Shown here: piece after piece, positions 7,539 through 17,993 of the stretch
How positions within the stretch are numbered: position 1 is the stretch's first letter
Layout: each line of letters opens with the position of its first letter
NCBI RefSeq assembly: GCF_000577275.2
Contig: NZ_HG916852.1
Coordinates: forward strand, 437,001-501,000
Origin: Rhizobium favelukesii
GTDB lineage: Bacteria > Pseudomonadota > Alphaproteobacteria > Rhizobiales > Rhizobiaceae
DNA length: 64,000 nt
Direction of reading: 5' to 3'
Made by a program: the position numbers and the translations under genes
Notes under the pieces: model-generated
What the model was told of the DNA's origin: nothing
Databases searched by the model: none
Seen by the model: only the letters and a program-made list of their open reading frames with translations

Positions 7539-8788
7539 GCCGCTTCCTTGACCTTGACGGCGTCCTTGAGCGCCTTGACGAGGTCCGTGCGCTCCCAGGA
7601 GAACGAGCCGTCGCGGCCCGCCTTGCGGCCGAAGTGGCCGTAAGCCGAGGTTTTGGCGTAGATCGGCTTGTTGAGGTCGAGGTGACGGCGGATGCCGGTC
7701 GGCGACAGATCCATGTTCTTGCGGATCGCGGCTTCGACCTGGTCTTCCGTCACGCCCTTGCCGGTGCCGTGCAGGTCGACATAGATCGACAGCGGCTGTG
7801 CGACGCCGATGGCGTAGGAGAGCTGGATCGTGCAGCGGTCGGAAAGGCCGGCGGCAACGACGTTCTTCGCAAGATAGCGGGCGGCGTAGGCAGCCGAACG
7901 GTCGACCTTGGTGGTGTCCTTGCCGGAGAACGCGCCGCCGCCGTGCGGAGCAGCACCGCCGTAGGTGTCGACGATGATCTTGCGCCCGGTCAGACCAGCG
8001 TCGCCATCAGGGCCGCCGATCACGAACTTGCCGGTCGGGTTGATGTACCACATACAATCGTCGGCAATCGGCAGCTCGCCGAGAGCCTCGCGGATATAGG
8101 GCTCGACGACCGCGCGAACCTTCTTCGAATCCCAGCTTTCGTCGAGATGCTGGGTGGAGAGAACGATCGACGTGACTTCCGCAGGCTTGCCGTTGACGTA
8201 ACGCACGGTCACCTGGCTCTTGGCATCGGGGCCGAGCTTTGCGACGTCGCCGTCGCCCTTCTTTCGGGCAGTGGCCAGCAGTTGCAGGATCTTGTGGGAG
8301 TAGTAGATCGGTGCCGGCATGAGATCCGGCGTTTCCTTGCAGGCGTAGCCGAACATGATGCCCTGGTCGCCGGCGCCTTCGTCGCCCTGCTGGTCGGCAG
8401 CGTTGTCGACACCCTGGGCAATGTCGGCGGACTGCGAGTGCAGGAGCACGTCGATCTTGGCCGTCTTCCAGTGGAAGCCGTCCTGCTCGTAGCCGATGTC
8501 CTTGATGGCGCGGCGGGCGGCGGCCTTGAACTTCGAAGGGTTGATGACGTCTTTGCCGTCTTTGTCCTTCTTCATCAGGCTCGGCGGCAGGCGCACTTCA
8601 CCGGCGATCACGACGCGGTTGGTGGTTGCCAGCGTCTCGCAGGCGATACGCACGCCCCAGGGGTTGACGCCGGTCTTGGCGGCTTCGCGGTAGACCAGAT
8701 CCACGATCTCGTCGGAGATCCGGTCACACACCTTGTCCGGGTGACCTTCGGCAACTGACTCGCTGGTGAAAAGGTAATTCGCGCGCAT
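7535..8788 (-). CDS. metK: S-adenosylmethionine synthetase
   Basis: 417 residues. MetK makes SAM from methionine and ATP. Present are [16 protein letters not shown] at the N-terminus, the [12 protein letters not shown] hexapeptide region and the glycine-rich [19 protein letters not shown] phosphate-binding segment. An insertion containing [15 protein letters not shown] near residue 60 makes it slightly longer than the E. coli enzyme, as is usual in alphaproteobacteria. ATG 8788 has GAGGGGA upstream; eight further codons in frame are discounted. The leader from the predicted promoter is about 75 nt. Confidence 0.97.
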   Translation of the reverse strand: MRANYLFTSESVAEGHPDKVCDRISDEIVDLVYREAAKTGVNPWGVRIACETLATTNRVVIAGEVRLPPSLMKKDKDGKDVINPSKFKAAARRAIKDIGYEQDGFHWKTAKIDVLLHSQSADIAQGVDNAADQQGDEGAGDQGIMFGYACKETPDLMPAPIYYSHKILQLLATARKKGDGDVAKLGPDAKSQVTVRYVNGKPAEVTSIVLSTQHLDESWDSKKVRAVVEPYIREALGELPIADDCMWYINPTGKFVIGGPDGDAGLTGRKIIVDTYGGAAPHGGGAFSGKDTTKVDRSAAYAARYLAKNVVAAGLSDRCTIQLSYAIGVAQPLSIYVDLHGTGKGVTEDQVEAAIRKNMDLSPTGIRRHLDLNKPIYAKTSAYGHFGRKAGRDGSFSWERTDLVKALKDAVKVKEAA

Positions 8789-8870
8789 TCCGGGATTCCC
8801 CTCAAAGAACAAAAGCTGCGTAGTAGGTACTCAGTTCGCGCGGGAAAAACAAGCGTAGAAGGACATAAAT

Positions 8871-8899
8871 ATATCTTTATATCTACGGCGAAGTGGCAA
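8871..8899 (-). promoter_or_regulatory. Candidate promoter of metK
   Basis: On the minus strand TTGCCA (8899-8894), 17 bases, then AGATAT (8876-8871). The AT-rich -10 region stands out from the GC-rich surroundings and lies right after the praR-like terminator. I could not fit a known SAM riboswitch to the leader by eye. Confidence 0.4.
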
Positions 8900-8920
8900 A
8901 TTATGCCCATAAAACGCCAA

Positions 8921-8950
8921 AAAGCGGCCGTTGCGACCGCTTTCGTTTTT
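8921..8950 (-). terminator. Intrinsic terminator of the praR-like gene
   Basis: Read on the minus strand, AAAGCGG and CCGCTTT (with a 9-base loop region TCGCAACGG) are followed by a T-rich stretch (CTTTTTGG). It lies about 20 bases after the praR-like stop codon and separates that gene from metK. Confidence 0.7.
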
Positions 8951-8971
8951 CTCCAAATTTTGAAGTGGCTA

Positions 8972-9391
8972 TTATTCGCTGTCAGCCTCGGCAGCGAGTG
9001 CCTTCACCAGTTCGACGACTTTACGGCGAACCTTGGGGTCGGTGATCTTCACGAAGGCACGGTTGAGTTGGAGCCCTTCGGACGACGAAAGAAAGTCGAC
9101 AACGTAGTTGGAGCTCGAGGCTTCCGCCATGCCGGACAGGCCGGAGGATTGGTCGCCGGGTGCGTCTTCAAAGAAGAAGGAAACCGGAACGTTCAAAATG
9201 CTGGAGATGTTCTGGAGGCGGCTGGCACCGACGCGGTTGGTGCCTTTTTCGTATTTCTGGATCTGCTGAAAGGTGATGCCAAGGCTCTCGCCGAGCTTTT
9301 CCTGGCTCATTCCGAGCATCGTTCGGCGAAGGCGAATGCGACTACCAACATGGATGTCGATGGGGTTCGGCCTCTTCTTGTTCTCAATCAT
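8972..9391 (-). CDS. praR: XRE-family helix-turn-helix regulator, PraR/PhrR type
   Basis: 139 residues. An N-terminal XRE helix-turn-helix occupies roughly residues 14-70 (RIRLRRTMLGMSQEKLGE, GITFQQIQKYEKGTNRVGASRL), then SILNVPVSFFFED, and a C-terminal helical tail (KVRRKVVELVKALAAE). This layout and the lnt/metK neighbourhood match PraR of Rhizobium and Azorhizobium, which controls surface attachment and quorum-sensing genes, and the closely related PhrR. The symbol rests on recollection of these homologues; a generic SinR-like repressor is the fallback. A terminator follows it. Two PraR-box-like sites lie upstream (9415-9425, 9478-9488), hinting at autoregulation. Confidence 0.75.
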   Translation of the reverse strand: MIENKKRPNPIDIHVGSRIRLRRTMLGMSQEKLGESLGITFQQIQKYEKGTNRVGASRLQNISSILNVPVSFFFEDAPGDQSSGLSGMAEASSSNYVVDFLSSSEGLQLNRAFVKITDPKVRRKVVELVKALAAEADSE

Positions 9392-9414
9392 GGTCCTGCC
9401 CTAACAATAATTTT

Positions 9415-9488
9415 CAACCTTGTTCAAACCGGCATGCCCAAACCCATCCCCAAAACGCCACGTTGCAAAGTCTCTATCAACCACCTTG
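9415..9488 (-). promoter_or_regulatory. Two PraR-box-like sites upstream of the praR-like gene
   Basis: CAAC-CTT-GTTC (9415-9425) and CAAC-CAC-CTTG (9478-9488) each match seven of eight fixed positions of CAAC-N3-GTTG, the PraR target as I remember it. They lie 24 and 87 bases upstream of the start codon in the 152-base gap after lnt. Autoregulation is inferred. Confidence 0.35.
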
Positions 9489-9543
9489 AAACATACGCTA
9501 AGAACGCCGATCCCAACCACTATGCAATTTTAGGGGTTTTCGG

Positions 9544-11145
9544 TCAATTCTGCTTGAAAACAAAACCTAAACGCGAAACCAGCGCAATTGCAAACAGAAG
9601 TATTTCCAGCAACCAGAAGTAAGTTTGGCGTGGGTAGCCTGGATCGCGTTGCGCGCCGAAGCTCTCAATGGTTGCGTCGACGAAGCCCGTTTCGTTGAGG
9701 CCGAGACCGGCAATGACCTCGCCGCGGGCGTTCACAATGGCAGAAATACCACTGTTGCCGTTGCGAATCAGCGGCAGGCCGGTCTCCACAGCGCGCAACC
9801 TGGCCTGCTGAAAGTGCTGGTAGGGCCCGGGTGTCGCACCAAACCACGCATCGTTGGTGACATTGAGGATGGCATTGGCCACGCCGAGGTCGCCGGTCAT
9901 CTCATCCGGGAAAATGATCTCGTAGCAGACGAGCGGATAGAACTTGATCCCGGTCGGCAACGTCAGCAACTGCCGCGTGGCGGCCGGCGAAAAGCCACCC
10001 GGCATCTCCACGACGTTCTGGATACCGAAATCGTCTAGTATGCTTTCGAACGGCACATACTCGCCAAACGGCACGAGATGCACCTTGTCCGCGGCGCCGG
10101 CGATCTGCCCACGGCCATCGATGACGTAGATCGAATTGTAGTAACGTGGCGGATTGCCGGGCCCCATGTCCTCGACCCGGACGGCGCCGGCAATCAGGAT
10201 CTGGTTGTCGTCGAGCGTGTCCGCGATCCGGCTGAGCGCATCCTGGTTGTCGGTCAGGATGAAGGGAATGGACGTCTCCGGCCAGACGATGATGTCGGGC
10301 TTGCGACCGCCATCCTTCGGCGGCTCGACGGAGAGTTTCAGGTGCTTCTCGAAGATCGCGGCGCGGTCGGCGTCATTATCCATCTTCGCCGTCTGTTCGA
10401 TCATCGGCTGAACGAGGCGGATGACCGGGCTCTTGGAGTCCGGCGCCGGCGCAGGCTGTGGGCCAAAGAGGATATAGGCGCCGTAACCGATATGTACTGC
10501 GAAAAGCAGGGCTGCCAGTGAGAGGCCGAGCTTCGCGCCCTGGCGGGTGCCGAGGAGCGCGGGAGCCGCGAAGATGAAGACCGAGAGCGAAGTAATGCCC
10601 ATGATGCCGATGACATGCGCCGATTGCATCATGAGCGGCACGGGCGTCATTCCGTAGCCGACGGCGTTCCAGGGAAAACCGGTGAAAAGTACGCTCCGCA
10701 GCCACTCGAGCAATCCGAAGCTCGCGGCAAGCGCCGCAATCCGCCCCATGCCATCGGACCACATGGTGCGCGCCAGGGCGGCAGCAACGCCATAGAAGAT
10801 GGCGAGCACGGCAGGCAGGCCGAGGATCGCCAGCGGCAGCGCCCAGGCGAAAGCCTCGGCATCGATCATCAAGGCATGGCCAAGCCACCAGAGACCGGCG
10901 ACGAAATAGCCGAAGCCGAAGAGCCAGCCGACGGCGAAGGAAGGCCACAGCCGGCCGATCAAGCCGCTCTCAGGAGCGGCAGCCGAGCCGTCAATCAGCC
11001 AGACGAGCAGCGTGAACGACACGAACATGGCAGCAAAGAAGCCGAATGGAGGCAGGGCCAGAACGCCGAAAGCGCCTGCAAGGGCGGCCAGTGCAACCCT
11101 CTTGACCCCCCAGGCCAGGATAACCCTGTCTGCAAGCCGCTCCAT
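9544..11145 (-). CDS. lnt: Apolipoprotein N-acyltransferase
   Basis: 533 residues. Lnt adds the third acyl chain to lipoproteins in the inner membrane. The N-terminal half has several membrane helices (for example LAGAFGVLALPPFGFFAAMF). The nitrilase-like domain carries the Glu-Lys-Cys triad: Glu in VWPETSIPF, Lys in DKVHLVPFGEYVPF, Cys in PLVCYEIIFP. A last helix closes the protein. ATG 11145 (MERLADRV) is chosen because GGGAG lies just upstream; starts 4 and 11 codons earlier are possible. With lspA in the same window, both late lipoprotein-maturation enzymes are present. Confidence 0.95.
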   Translation of the reverse strand: MERLADRVILAWGVKRVALAALAGAFGVLALPPFGFFAAMFVSFTLLVWLIDGSAAAPESGLIGRLWPSFAVGWLFGFGYFVAGLWWLGHALMIDAEAFAWALPLAILGLPAVLAIFYGVAAALARTMWSDGMGRIAALAASFGLLEWLRSVLFTGFPWNAVGYGMTPVPLMMQSAHVIGIMGITSLSVFIFAAPALLGTRQGAKLGLSLAALLFAVHIGYGAYILFGPQPAPAPDSKSPVIRLVQPMIEQTAKMDNDADRAAIFEKHLKLSVEPPKDGGRKPDIIVWPETSIPFILTDNQDALSRIADTLDDNQILIAGAVRVEDMGPGNPPRYYNSIYVIDGRGQIAGAADKVHLVPFGEYVPFESILDDFGIQNVVEMPGGFSPAATRQLLTLPTGIKFYPLVCYEIIFPDEMTGDLGVANAILNVTNDAWFGATPGPYQHFQQARLRAVETGLPLIRNGNSGISAIVNARGEVIAGLGLNETGFVDATIESFGAQRDPGYPRQTYFWLLEILLFAIALVSRLGFVFKQN

Positions 11146-11222
11146 GCGCACTCCCATCAAGCTGCGAATCAACCCCAACGCAGTCTTTCAAAAAAGCCGC
11201 CGTTTGTCGTGCTTTGCGGCGA

Positions 11223-12397
<1,175 letters not shown>

Positions 12398-12401
<4 letters not shown>

Positions 12402-12913
12402 GGTTCCATTTTAAGGTCTTGACCCTCGTATGGGTCAGATAGGCCGAGTACCGCCAAAATGCGAGTCTCGAGCCCCTCCATTATCTCGGCTTCAGTGTTA
12501 TTATTATGATCGTAGCCGAAGAGATGCAAGAAACCATGCACCATCAGATGCGTTAGATGGTCGTCAAAGCTCTTCTCAAGTTCAGCTGCCTCTCGCTCGA
12601 CGGTCTCTCTTGCGATGATGATGTCGCCTAGCATCGGCCCCGGCACTTTGCCCGGCTTCACCGGGAAGGCGGGAAACGAAAGCACGTTGGTCGGCTTGTC
12701 CTTGCCGCGCCATTCCGCGTTGATGTCCTGGATCGAGGCGTCGTCGGTGAAAACCAGCGAGACTTCTGGGACCATCTTGGGAAACGGCTGCTTCTGGCTC
12801 GCGCGAAGGTAGGTCGCGGCCGCTTCCAGTACGCGATCGGCCAATGCATGCAATGCATCTTCGGAGGGCCAATTGCCCTCCTCGATGCTGATCTGGATAT
12901 CGAGTTCCGCCAT
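12398..12913 (-). CDS. ybeY: Endoribonuclease YbeY (rRNA maturation factor)
   Basis: 171 residues. YbeY is a zinc endoribonuclease needed for 16S rRNA 3'-end maturation and ribosome quality control; its Sinorhizobium homologue also affects small-RNA control. The zinc motif [11 protein letters not shown] is intact, preceded by [14 protein letters not shown]. The ATG at 12913 shares its A with the phoH stop (TGATG), and the end overlaps the CorC-like start, giving a tightly coupled phoH-ybeY-corC unit. A TTG one codon earlier is not needed. Confidence 0.96.
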
Positions 12914-13965
12914 CAACCCTGCCGGCTATCCTCTTCGGTATCCGTTGCATAGGTGGAATCGTAGGCCCTGACAATGCGCCCGACGAGCGGATGACGCACA
13001 ACGTCCGTATCCTTGAAGCGTACGATCGAGATACCCTCGACGCCGTTCAGCAGTTGGAGCGCTTCCACGAGGCCGGATTTGACGCCCCGCGGCAAGTCGA
13101 TCTGGCTCGGATCGCCGGTGACGATCATCCGCGAATTCTCGCCGAGACGTGTCAGGAACATCTTCATCTGCATCGACGTGGTATTCTGCGCCTCGTCGAG
13201 GATGACGGCGGCATTTGCGAGCGTACGGCCACGCATGAAGGCGAGCGGCGCAATTTCGATGACGCCGGCGGTAATGGCGCGATCGACCTTGTCGGCCGGC
13301 ATCATGTCGTAGAGTGCGTCATAGAGCGGACGAAGATAAGGATCGACCTTTTCCTTCATGTCGCCTGGCAGGAAGCCGAGACGTTCGCCGGCTTCGACCG
13401 CGGGGCGCGAAAGAATGATCTTCTCAACGACGCCGCGTTCCAGGAGTTGAGCGGCGTGGGCGACGGCGAGATAGGTCTTGCCGGTACCGGCCGGACCGCA
13501 GCCGAATACGAGTTCAGCGCGCTCCAGTGCCCGGAGATAGGCATCCTGGGTCGGCGTGCGGGCGATGATGGTCTTCTTGCGCGTGGAAACCTGGGCCATC
13601 GTCAGCTTGGCCTTCTTCTCCATCGTCGGCAGGCTCAGCTGATCGTCGGCGGCCACCGCCATACGGATCGCGCCTTCTACGTCGGAACGTTCGACGCTGC
13701 CGCCTTTCTGGAGTTTCTCGTAAAGATAATCGAGCGTGCGCCGCGCCTGGTTGGTGGCGACGATGTCTCCGGAAATAACGACGGAATTGCCCCGCGCTCG
13801 GGCGTCGATGTGCAGACGCTCTTCAAGGAGCTTGAGGTTCTGGTCGAACTGACCGAACAGTTCACTGGCGAACCGATTGTTCTCGAACGTCAGAATAAAG
13901 TGATTGGCGTCGCTCGCAATGCGTGGGTGGCGCGGTGAAGAAGAAACCAATTCTTGTCCGTTCAA
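12913..13965 (-). CDS. phoH: PhoH-like ATPase
   Basis: 350 residues. A small N-terminal RNA-binding-like domain is followed by the PhoH P-loop ATPase with Walker [18 protein letters not shown], Walker [13 protein letters not shown] and the sensor segment [13 protein letters not shown]. Its precise role is unclear; the constant link with ybeY suggests RNA metabolism. No upstream ATG fits, and TTG 13965 is preceded by AAGGAG nine bases away, so a TTG start is proposed. It lies 18 bases after miaB, consistent with a miaB-phoH-ybeY-corC-lnt operon. Confidence 0.93.
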   Translation of the reverse strand: MNGQELVSSSPRHPRIASDANHFILTFENNRFASELFGQFDQNLKLLEERLHIDARARGNSVVISGDIVATNQARRTLDYLYEKLQKGGSVERSDVEGAIRMAVAADDQLSLPTMEKKAKLTMAQVSTRKKTIIARTPTQDAYLRALERAELVFGCGPAGTGKTYLAVAHAAQLLERGVVEKIILSRPAVEAGERLGFLPGDMKEKVDPYLRPLYDALYDMMPADKVDRAITAGVIEIAPLAFMRGRTLANAAVILDEAQNTTSMQMKMFLTRLGENSRMIVTGDPSQIDLPRGVKSGLVEALQLLNGVEGISIVRFKDTDVVRHPLVGRIVRAYDSTYATDTEEDSRQG

Positions 13966-13983
13966 GCGGTCAGGCTCCTTGGG

Positions 13984-15393
13984 TTAGACCTCAGCCTCTG
14001 CAATCTCGGCAAACAGGCTGTTGGTTCCGGTTCCGGTGATTCGCACATTAATAATGTCACCGATTTGCAATTCTTTTGCATCAACATTCACGGACTGAAG
14101 CCAGGGAGAACGGCCGATAAGCTGTCCTGGCATGCGACCGGGCTTTTCGAGCAACAGTTCGATCGTTTTTCCGACACAGGAACCGGCAAATTCCTGCTGC
14201 TGCTTCAGAAGAAGCGCCTGCAGGCGTTCCAGCCGTTTTGCCTTGATTTCTTCCGGCACCTGGTCCTTCAGTTCCGCGCCGGGCGTGCCCGGCCGTGTCG
14301 AGTACTTGAAGGAGAAAGCCTGCGCATAGCGCACCTCCTCCACCAGACGCAGTGTATCTTCAAAATCCTGGTCTGTCTCCCCCGGAAAGCCGACGATAAA
14401 GTCGCCGGAGAGAGCGATATCAGGGCGGGCAGTGCGGATGCGCTCGACCAGCATCAGATACTCGGCCGCCGTATGGCGTCGGTTCATCGCCTTCAGGATG
14501 CGGTCGGAGCCGGCCTGCACCGGCAGATGCAGGTACGGCATCAGCGCGCGCAGATCCCGGTGCGCCTCGATCAGCCGATCGTCCATGTCTCGCGGATGGC
14601 TGGTCGTGTAGCGCAGCCGCGCAAGCCCGGGGATCTCAGCCAACCGATAGAGCAGATCACCGAGGGTCCATTCCTGACCATTGGCGCCGACACCATGCCA
14701 GGCGTTGACGTTCTGGCCGAGCAGCGTGATCTCGCGCACGCCCCCTTCGACGAGCTTCTGCGCTTCCTCGACGATCTGGCTGACCGGCCGAGACACTTCC
14801 GAACCGCGCGTATAGGGTACGACACAGAAAGTGCAGAACTTGTCGCAACCTTCCTGAACGGTGAGGAAGGACGTTACGCCGCGCGAGCGGATTTTCTTGC
14901 TCTCGGCGATCGGCAGATGCTCGAACTTGTCTTCGAGCGCATATTCGGTATCGACGATGCGCTGCCCTTCCTTCGCCTTGCGCAGCGCTTCCGGCAGGCG
15001 ATGATAGGTCTGCGGCCCGATCACGACATCGACGGCGGGCACACGGCGCAGGATTTCCTCGCCCTCGGCCTGCGCCACGCAGCCGGCAACGCCGATCATG
15101 AACTCCCGGCCTTCCCTGTTGCGTTCCTTCTTCATATCGCGCAGACGCCCGAGCGCCGAGTAGACCTTTTCAGCAGCCTTCTCACGGATATGACAGGTAT
15201 TCAGTAGAACGAGATCGGCCTCTTCCATGTTTTCCGTCGGCTCGTATCCGTCGCGGGCGAGGGCGTCGCTCATGCGCGTCGAGTCATAGACGTTCATCTG
15301 ACAGCCGTAGGTCTTGATGAATACCTTGCGGTTGTTGCTGCCATCACGGAGATCGGTCTCCGGGGCCTGAAGAAGGGCGCTGTCCTGGGTCAT
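13984..15393 (-). CDS. miaB: tRNA-2-methylthio-N6-dimethylallyladenosine synthase MiaB
   Basis: 469 residues. MiaB methylthiolates i6A37 of tRNAs reading UNN codons and carries two 4Fe-4S clusters. The N-terminal MTTase domain has the cluster cysteines in [15 protein letters not shown] and GVAGCVAQ; the radical SAM motif is CDKFCTFC; a TRAM domain ends the protein ([26 protein letters not shown]). The leader GCQMNVYDS identifies MiaB rather than RimO. It is followed by phoH in the same direction. Confidence 0.96.
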   Translation of the reverse strand: MTQDSALLQAPETDLRDGSNNRKVFIKTYGCQMNVYDSTRMSDALARDGYEPTENMEEADLVLLNTCHIREKAAEKVYSALGRLRDMKKERNREGREFMIGVAGCVAQAEGEEILRRVPAVDVVIGPQTYHRLPEALRKAKEGQRIVDTEYALEDKFEHLPIAESKKIRSRGVTSFLTVQEGCDKFCTFCVVPYTRGSEVSRPVSQIVEEAQKLVEGGVREITLLGQNVNAWHGVGANGQEWTLGDLLYRLAEIPGLARLRYTTSHPRDMDDRLIEAHRDLRALMPYLHLPVQAGSDRILKAMNRRHTAAEYLMLVERIRTARPDIALSGDFIVGFPGETDQDFEDTLRLVEEVRYAQAFSFKYSTRPGTPGAELKDQVPEEIKAKRLERLQALLLKQQQEFAGSCVGKTIELLLEKPGRMPGQLIGRSPWLQSVNVDAKELQIGDIINVRITGTGTNSLFAEIAEAEV

Positions 15394-15441
15394 GGGCGGC
15401 TATTTAGTGGTTTTTGCTGCACTAGAAAAGGAAATCTTGTC

Positions 15442-16239
15442 TTACGCGGCGTCGCGGCCGCGCAGTGCCGCGCCAAGCATGGCGCGGATGCGTCGTGCAA
15501 TCGTCGCGCTGACTTCCTTGCGGTTGCTGTCGCCGCGATATTCGACCGCGTCGCCGAAACAGACGTCCACCTCAAAGGCGCCGCATCGCAGCATATCCTT
15601 CAGGTGCGGAAGCATTTCCACGTCGCCGGGCCAGGAGGCGAGCGGGCGATGATAACGCCCCATCGGCAACCCGTGGACGCCGGTATAGGCAACCGCGACC
15701 GGTTGGATTACGACAGCGCCTGTTGGCGAAGCTGGAACCGCCATCGCGGCTGCGCCGAACAACGAGGATTTGACCTCCAGGAGCCGGTTCCCGTCCGAGG
15801 TCGTGCCCTCCGGAAACAGAACAACGATCTCGCCATTTGCCATGCGGGTCGCAATCTCATTCGCCTGGTGGCCGGTCTTGCGCTTTTCCTCACGCACAAC
15901 GAAGACGCTCTTCTGCAGCTTCGCCAGCGTGCCGAAAATCGGCCAGTCGCGCACTTCGATCTTGGCGATAAACGCAACGTCGGCGACAGCAGACAGCACC
16001 ATGATGTCCATCCACGACGAATGGTTGGCGCAAAGCATCAACGGTCTATGCGTTTCCATCTTGCCATGGACGCGAACGCGGATGCCAAGGCAGAAACAGA
16101 TAATGCGATGCCAGATGCGGGGCAGCCAGCGTCGCAGCTTCCAGTCGAAGCGCAGCGCCAAGAGCTGCCAGGGCATGAGCAGGATGCTGGCAAGGAGAAT
16201 GACGATGCCGGCGAGGCCGACGCGCAGCCAGGCGATCAA
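15442..16239 (-). CDS. olsA: PlsC-family acyltransferase, probable lyso-ornithine lipid O-acyltransferase OlsA
   Basis: 265 residues. An N-terminal membrane helix (GLAGIVILLASILLMPWQLLAL) is followed by the acyltransferase motifs NHSSWMD (NHx4D form) and LFPEGTTSDG. Position next to miaB, plus the overall match as remembered to the Sinorhizobium OlsA gene in the same neighbourhood, supports OlsA, which acylates lyso-ornithine lipid to ornithine lipid; a general PlsC (lysophosphatidate acyltransferase) is the alternative. The partner olsB is at 32.4 kb. The start is TTG 16239 with GGGGAG eight bases upstream. A nine-codon open frame (16265-16236) ends exactly over this start. Confidence 0.78.
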   Translation of the reverse strand: MIAWLRVGLAGIVILLASILLMPWQLLALRFDWKLRRWLPRIWHRIICFCLGIRVRVHGKMETHRPLMLCANHSSWMDIMVLSAVADVAFIAKIEVRDWPIFGTLAKLQKSVFVVREEKRKTGHQANEIATRMANGEIVVLFPEGTTSDGNRLLEVKSSLFGAAAMAVPASPTGAVVIQPVAVAYTGVHGLPMGRYHRPLASWPGDVEMLPHLKDMLRCGAFEVDVCFGDAVEYRGDSNRKEVSATIARRIRAMLGAALRGRDAA

Positions 16240-16269
16240 AGCGAAGACTCCCCAGCTGCGATCATGGCC

Positions 16270-16698
16270 TCAGCGCTCGTCCTTCTTGAGCGGAATGCCA
16301 TAAAGTTCCAGCCGATGGTCGACCAGCTTGAAGCCGTGTTCGCGGGCGATGCGTTCCTGCAGTGCCTCGATCTCGGGCGAGTGAAACTCGATGACGACAC
16401 CCGACTTGAGGTCGATGAGGTGGTCGTGATGCTCTTCCGGCACCGTCTCGTAGCGCGAGCGGCCGTCTCGGAAGTCGTGGCGTTCGATAATGCCGGCGTC
16501 CTCGAACAGTTTCACGGTGCGATAGACCGTGGAGATCGAGATCTTGGCGTCGACCTTCACCGAGCGCCGATAGAGTTCTTCGACGTCAGGGTGGTCGGCG
16601 GATTCCTCGAGAATGCGCGCGATCACCCGGCGCTGCTCGGTCATGCGCATGCCGCGTTCAGCGCAAAGCTCCTCGAGGGTCTTGGCGACGTCAGTCAT
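16270..16698 (-). CDS. mur: Fur-family regulator, rhizobial Mur (manganese uptake regulator) type
   Basis: 142 residues. A winged helix (MRMTEQRRVIARILEE, ISISTVYRTVKLFEDAGII) is followed by the Fur dimerisation and metal-binding domain (YETVPEEHHDHLIDLKSG, EIEALQERIAREHGF). The sequence closely resembles the R. leguminosarum protein first called Fur and shown to answer to manganese as Mur; iron control in rhizobia is mainly by RirA and Irr. It lacks the cysteine pairs of classical Fur C-terminal zinc sites. ATG 16698 follows GGAAGG; a start 7 codons upstream is possible. mntH/sitABCD targets are not in the window. Confidence 0.88.
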   Translation of the reverse strand: MTDVAKTLEELCAERGMRMTEQRRVIARILEESADHPDVEELYRRSVKVDAKISISTVYRTVKLFEDAGIIERHDFRDGRSRYETVPEEHHDHLIDLKSGVVIEFHSPEIEALQERIAREHGFKLVDHRLELYGIPLKKDER

Positions 16699-16734
16699 GG
16701 GCTGCCTTCCGATAGTCAACGTTCAAGCAACGGA

Positions 16735-17235
16735 CTAGCGAAGAACGCGCTTCATGACAAGCGCTGTGGAAACCGCGCCCTTGGCATCCTTGTAGTATCC
16801 CCTGCGTTCGCCGACTTTCTCGAAGCCGAGCTTGCGGTAAAGGCCGAGCGCCGCCGCATTGCCGTCATCGACCTCCAGAAAGATGCTCTCGCCGCCGCGC
16901 GCGTGTGCTTCGCGCATCGCGGCCTGCATCAGGCGCCAGCCGAGGCCGGCGCGTGCGACCTTCGTCTGCACGGCGATCGCCAGGATTTCCGCCTCGCCGG
17001 CGACCTGGCGAGCCAGCACGAAGCCGGGCAACGGCTTCTTGAGGAATGCATTGGTCTGGCGTGCCACGAAGCCGAAAACGGTGTTCTGGCTGAGCAGGCT
17101 GTAGAACTCGCCATCGCCCCACGGGCGGGCGAAACGTTCACCGTGCAGAGCCGCGACAGCGCGGCAATCATCGGCATCCATCGCGACGATTTCGAATTCC
17201 GGCTTCAGCGTCAAATAGGATTCCAACATGGTCAT
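16735..17235 (-). CDS. rimI: GNAT acetyltransferase, ribosomal protein S18 alanine N-acetyltransferase type
   Basis: 166 residues. The GNAT core includes ILAIAVQTKVARAGLGWRLMQAAM (acetyl-CoA loop, a variant of Q/RxxGxG/A) and IFLEVDDGNAAALGLYRKLGFEKVGERRGYY, the RimI-type ending. It overlaps the tsaB stop by 4 bases (ATGA); the tsaB-rimI pair is widespread and supports the call. The exact substrate is inferred from family and context only. An alternative start is Met3. Confidence 0.88.
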   Translation of the reverse strand: MTMLESYLTLKPEFEIVAMDADDCRAVAALHGERFARPWGDGEFYSLLSQNTVFGFVARQTNAFLKKPLPGFVLARQVAGEAEILAIAVQTKVARAGLGWRLMQAAMREAHARGGESIFLEVDDGNAAALGLYRKLGFEKVGERRGYYKDAKGAVSTALVMKRVLR

Positions 17236-17891
17236 ACTCGCGCAATTGCAAACCCGGCCTGGGGCTTGGCGTCGGGTCCGCGCAGATAAAGAGGCTTCGG
17301 CTTTCCGGCAGAAGGATCAGAGGCGGCGCCGAGGCGCGCCACGATGGAAATCGGGAAATGGTTGGCGTGATCGCCGGTCGTGTCCGGCTTCAGGAGAGGC
17401 GTGGCCGAACCGATGATTTCGCCTTCGAATGTCGCGGCGAATGCCTGCGCTTCCTCGACGGTGACGGCACGCGCTTCATCAAGCGGCTCGCCGTCGGCAT
17501 CGAAGGCCTGCAGGTAGATTTCGTTTCGCTTGGCATCCATGGCGGCGAGCACCGGGTGCATCGGCGTCTTCAGCCGCTGCGCTTCGGCCATCACCGCAAG
17601 CGTGGTGACGCCGACGGCCGAAACGCCGAGCGACAGCGCAAAGCCGCGCGCGGCGGCAACGCCGACACGAATGCCAGTGAAGGAGCCTGGACCGATGGTG
17701 ACGGCAATGCGATCGACGGCCGAAAGCGCCGCGCCCGCCTGGTTCAGCGCGCGATCGATGATCCCCATCAGATGCTCTGCGTGCCCCTTGCCGATCATGT
17801 CCGATGCCTCCCCCAGCATCGTATCCCTGCCGCTGTCATAAAGACCGGCAGCGCAATCCACACCTGCGGTGTCGAGCGCCAGTATGATCAT
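17232..17891 (-). CDS. tsaB: tRNA threonylcarbamoyladenosine biosynthesis protein TsaB
   Basis: 219 residues. TsaB is the dimerisation partner of TsaD in the t6A37 machinery. The ASKHA ATPase-like fold is visible in MIILALDTAGVDCAAGLY and in VTIGPGSFTGIRVGVAAARG, the family's most conserved block. The start ATG 17891 (MIILALDT) is preferred; 14 more in-frame codons upstream do not resemble family members. tsaD is not in the window. Confidence 0.95.
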   Translation of the reverse strand: MIILALDTAGVDCAAGLYDSGRDTMLGEASDMIGKGHAEHLMGIIDRALNQAGAALSAVDRIAVTIGPGSFTGIRVGVAAARGFALSLGVSAVGVTTLAVMAEAQRLKTPMHPVLAAMDAKRNEIYLQAFDADGEPLDEARAVTVEEAQAFAATFEGEIIGSATPLLKPDTTGDHANHFPISIVARLGAASDPSAGKPKPLYLRGPDAKPQAGFAIARV

Positions 17892-17993
17892 GGCATCAAT
17901 TTCCGAATAAAGCGTTCCCGAGCGTCCATACATTCACCCTGCCGCGCTTGCAAATGCTGCGCCAGAATGAATGCCGGAACGGGCGTGTCGTCG

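Noticed and set aside
7634..8758. A 374-codon open frame on the plus strand opposite metK
   Set aside because: Antisense shadow of a highly conserved gene in GC-rich sequence; no ribosome-binding site or family resemblance.
8789..8870. SAM-binding riboswitch in the metK leader
   Set aside because: I could not place the conserved core of a known SAM riboswitch class; the leader is short and no pseudoknot could be traced by eye.
15604..17289. A 561-codon plus-strand open frame across olsA, mur and rimI
   Set aside because: It is the antisense of three well-supported genes and has no recognisable domain.
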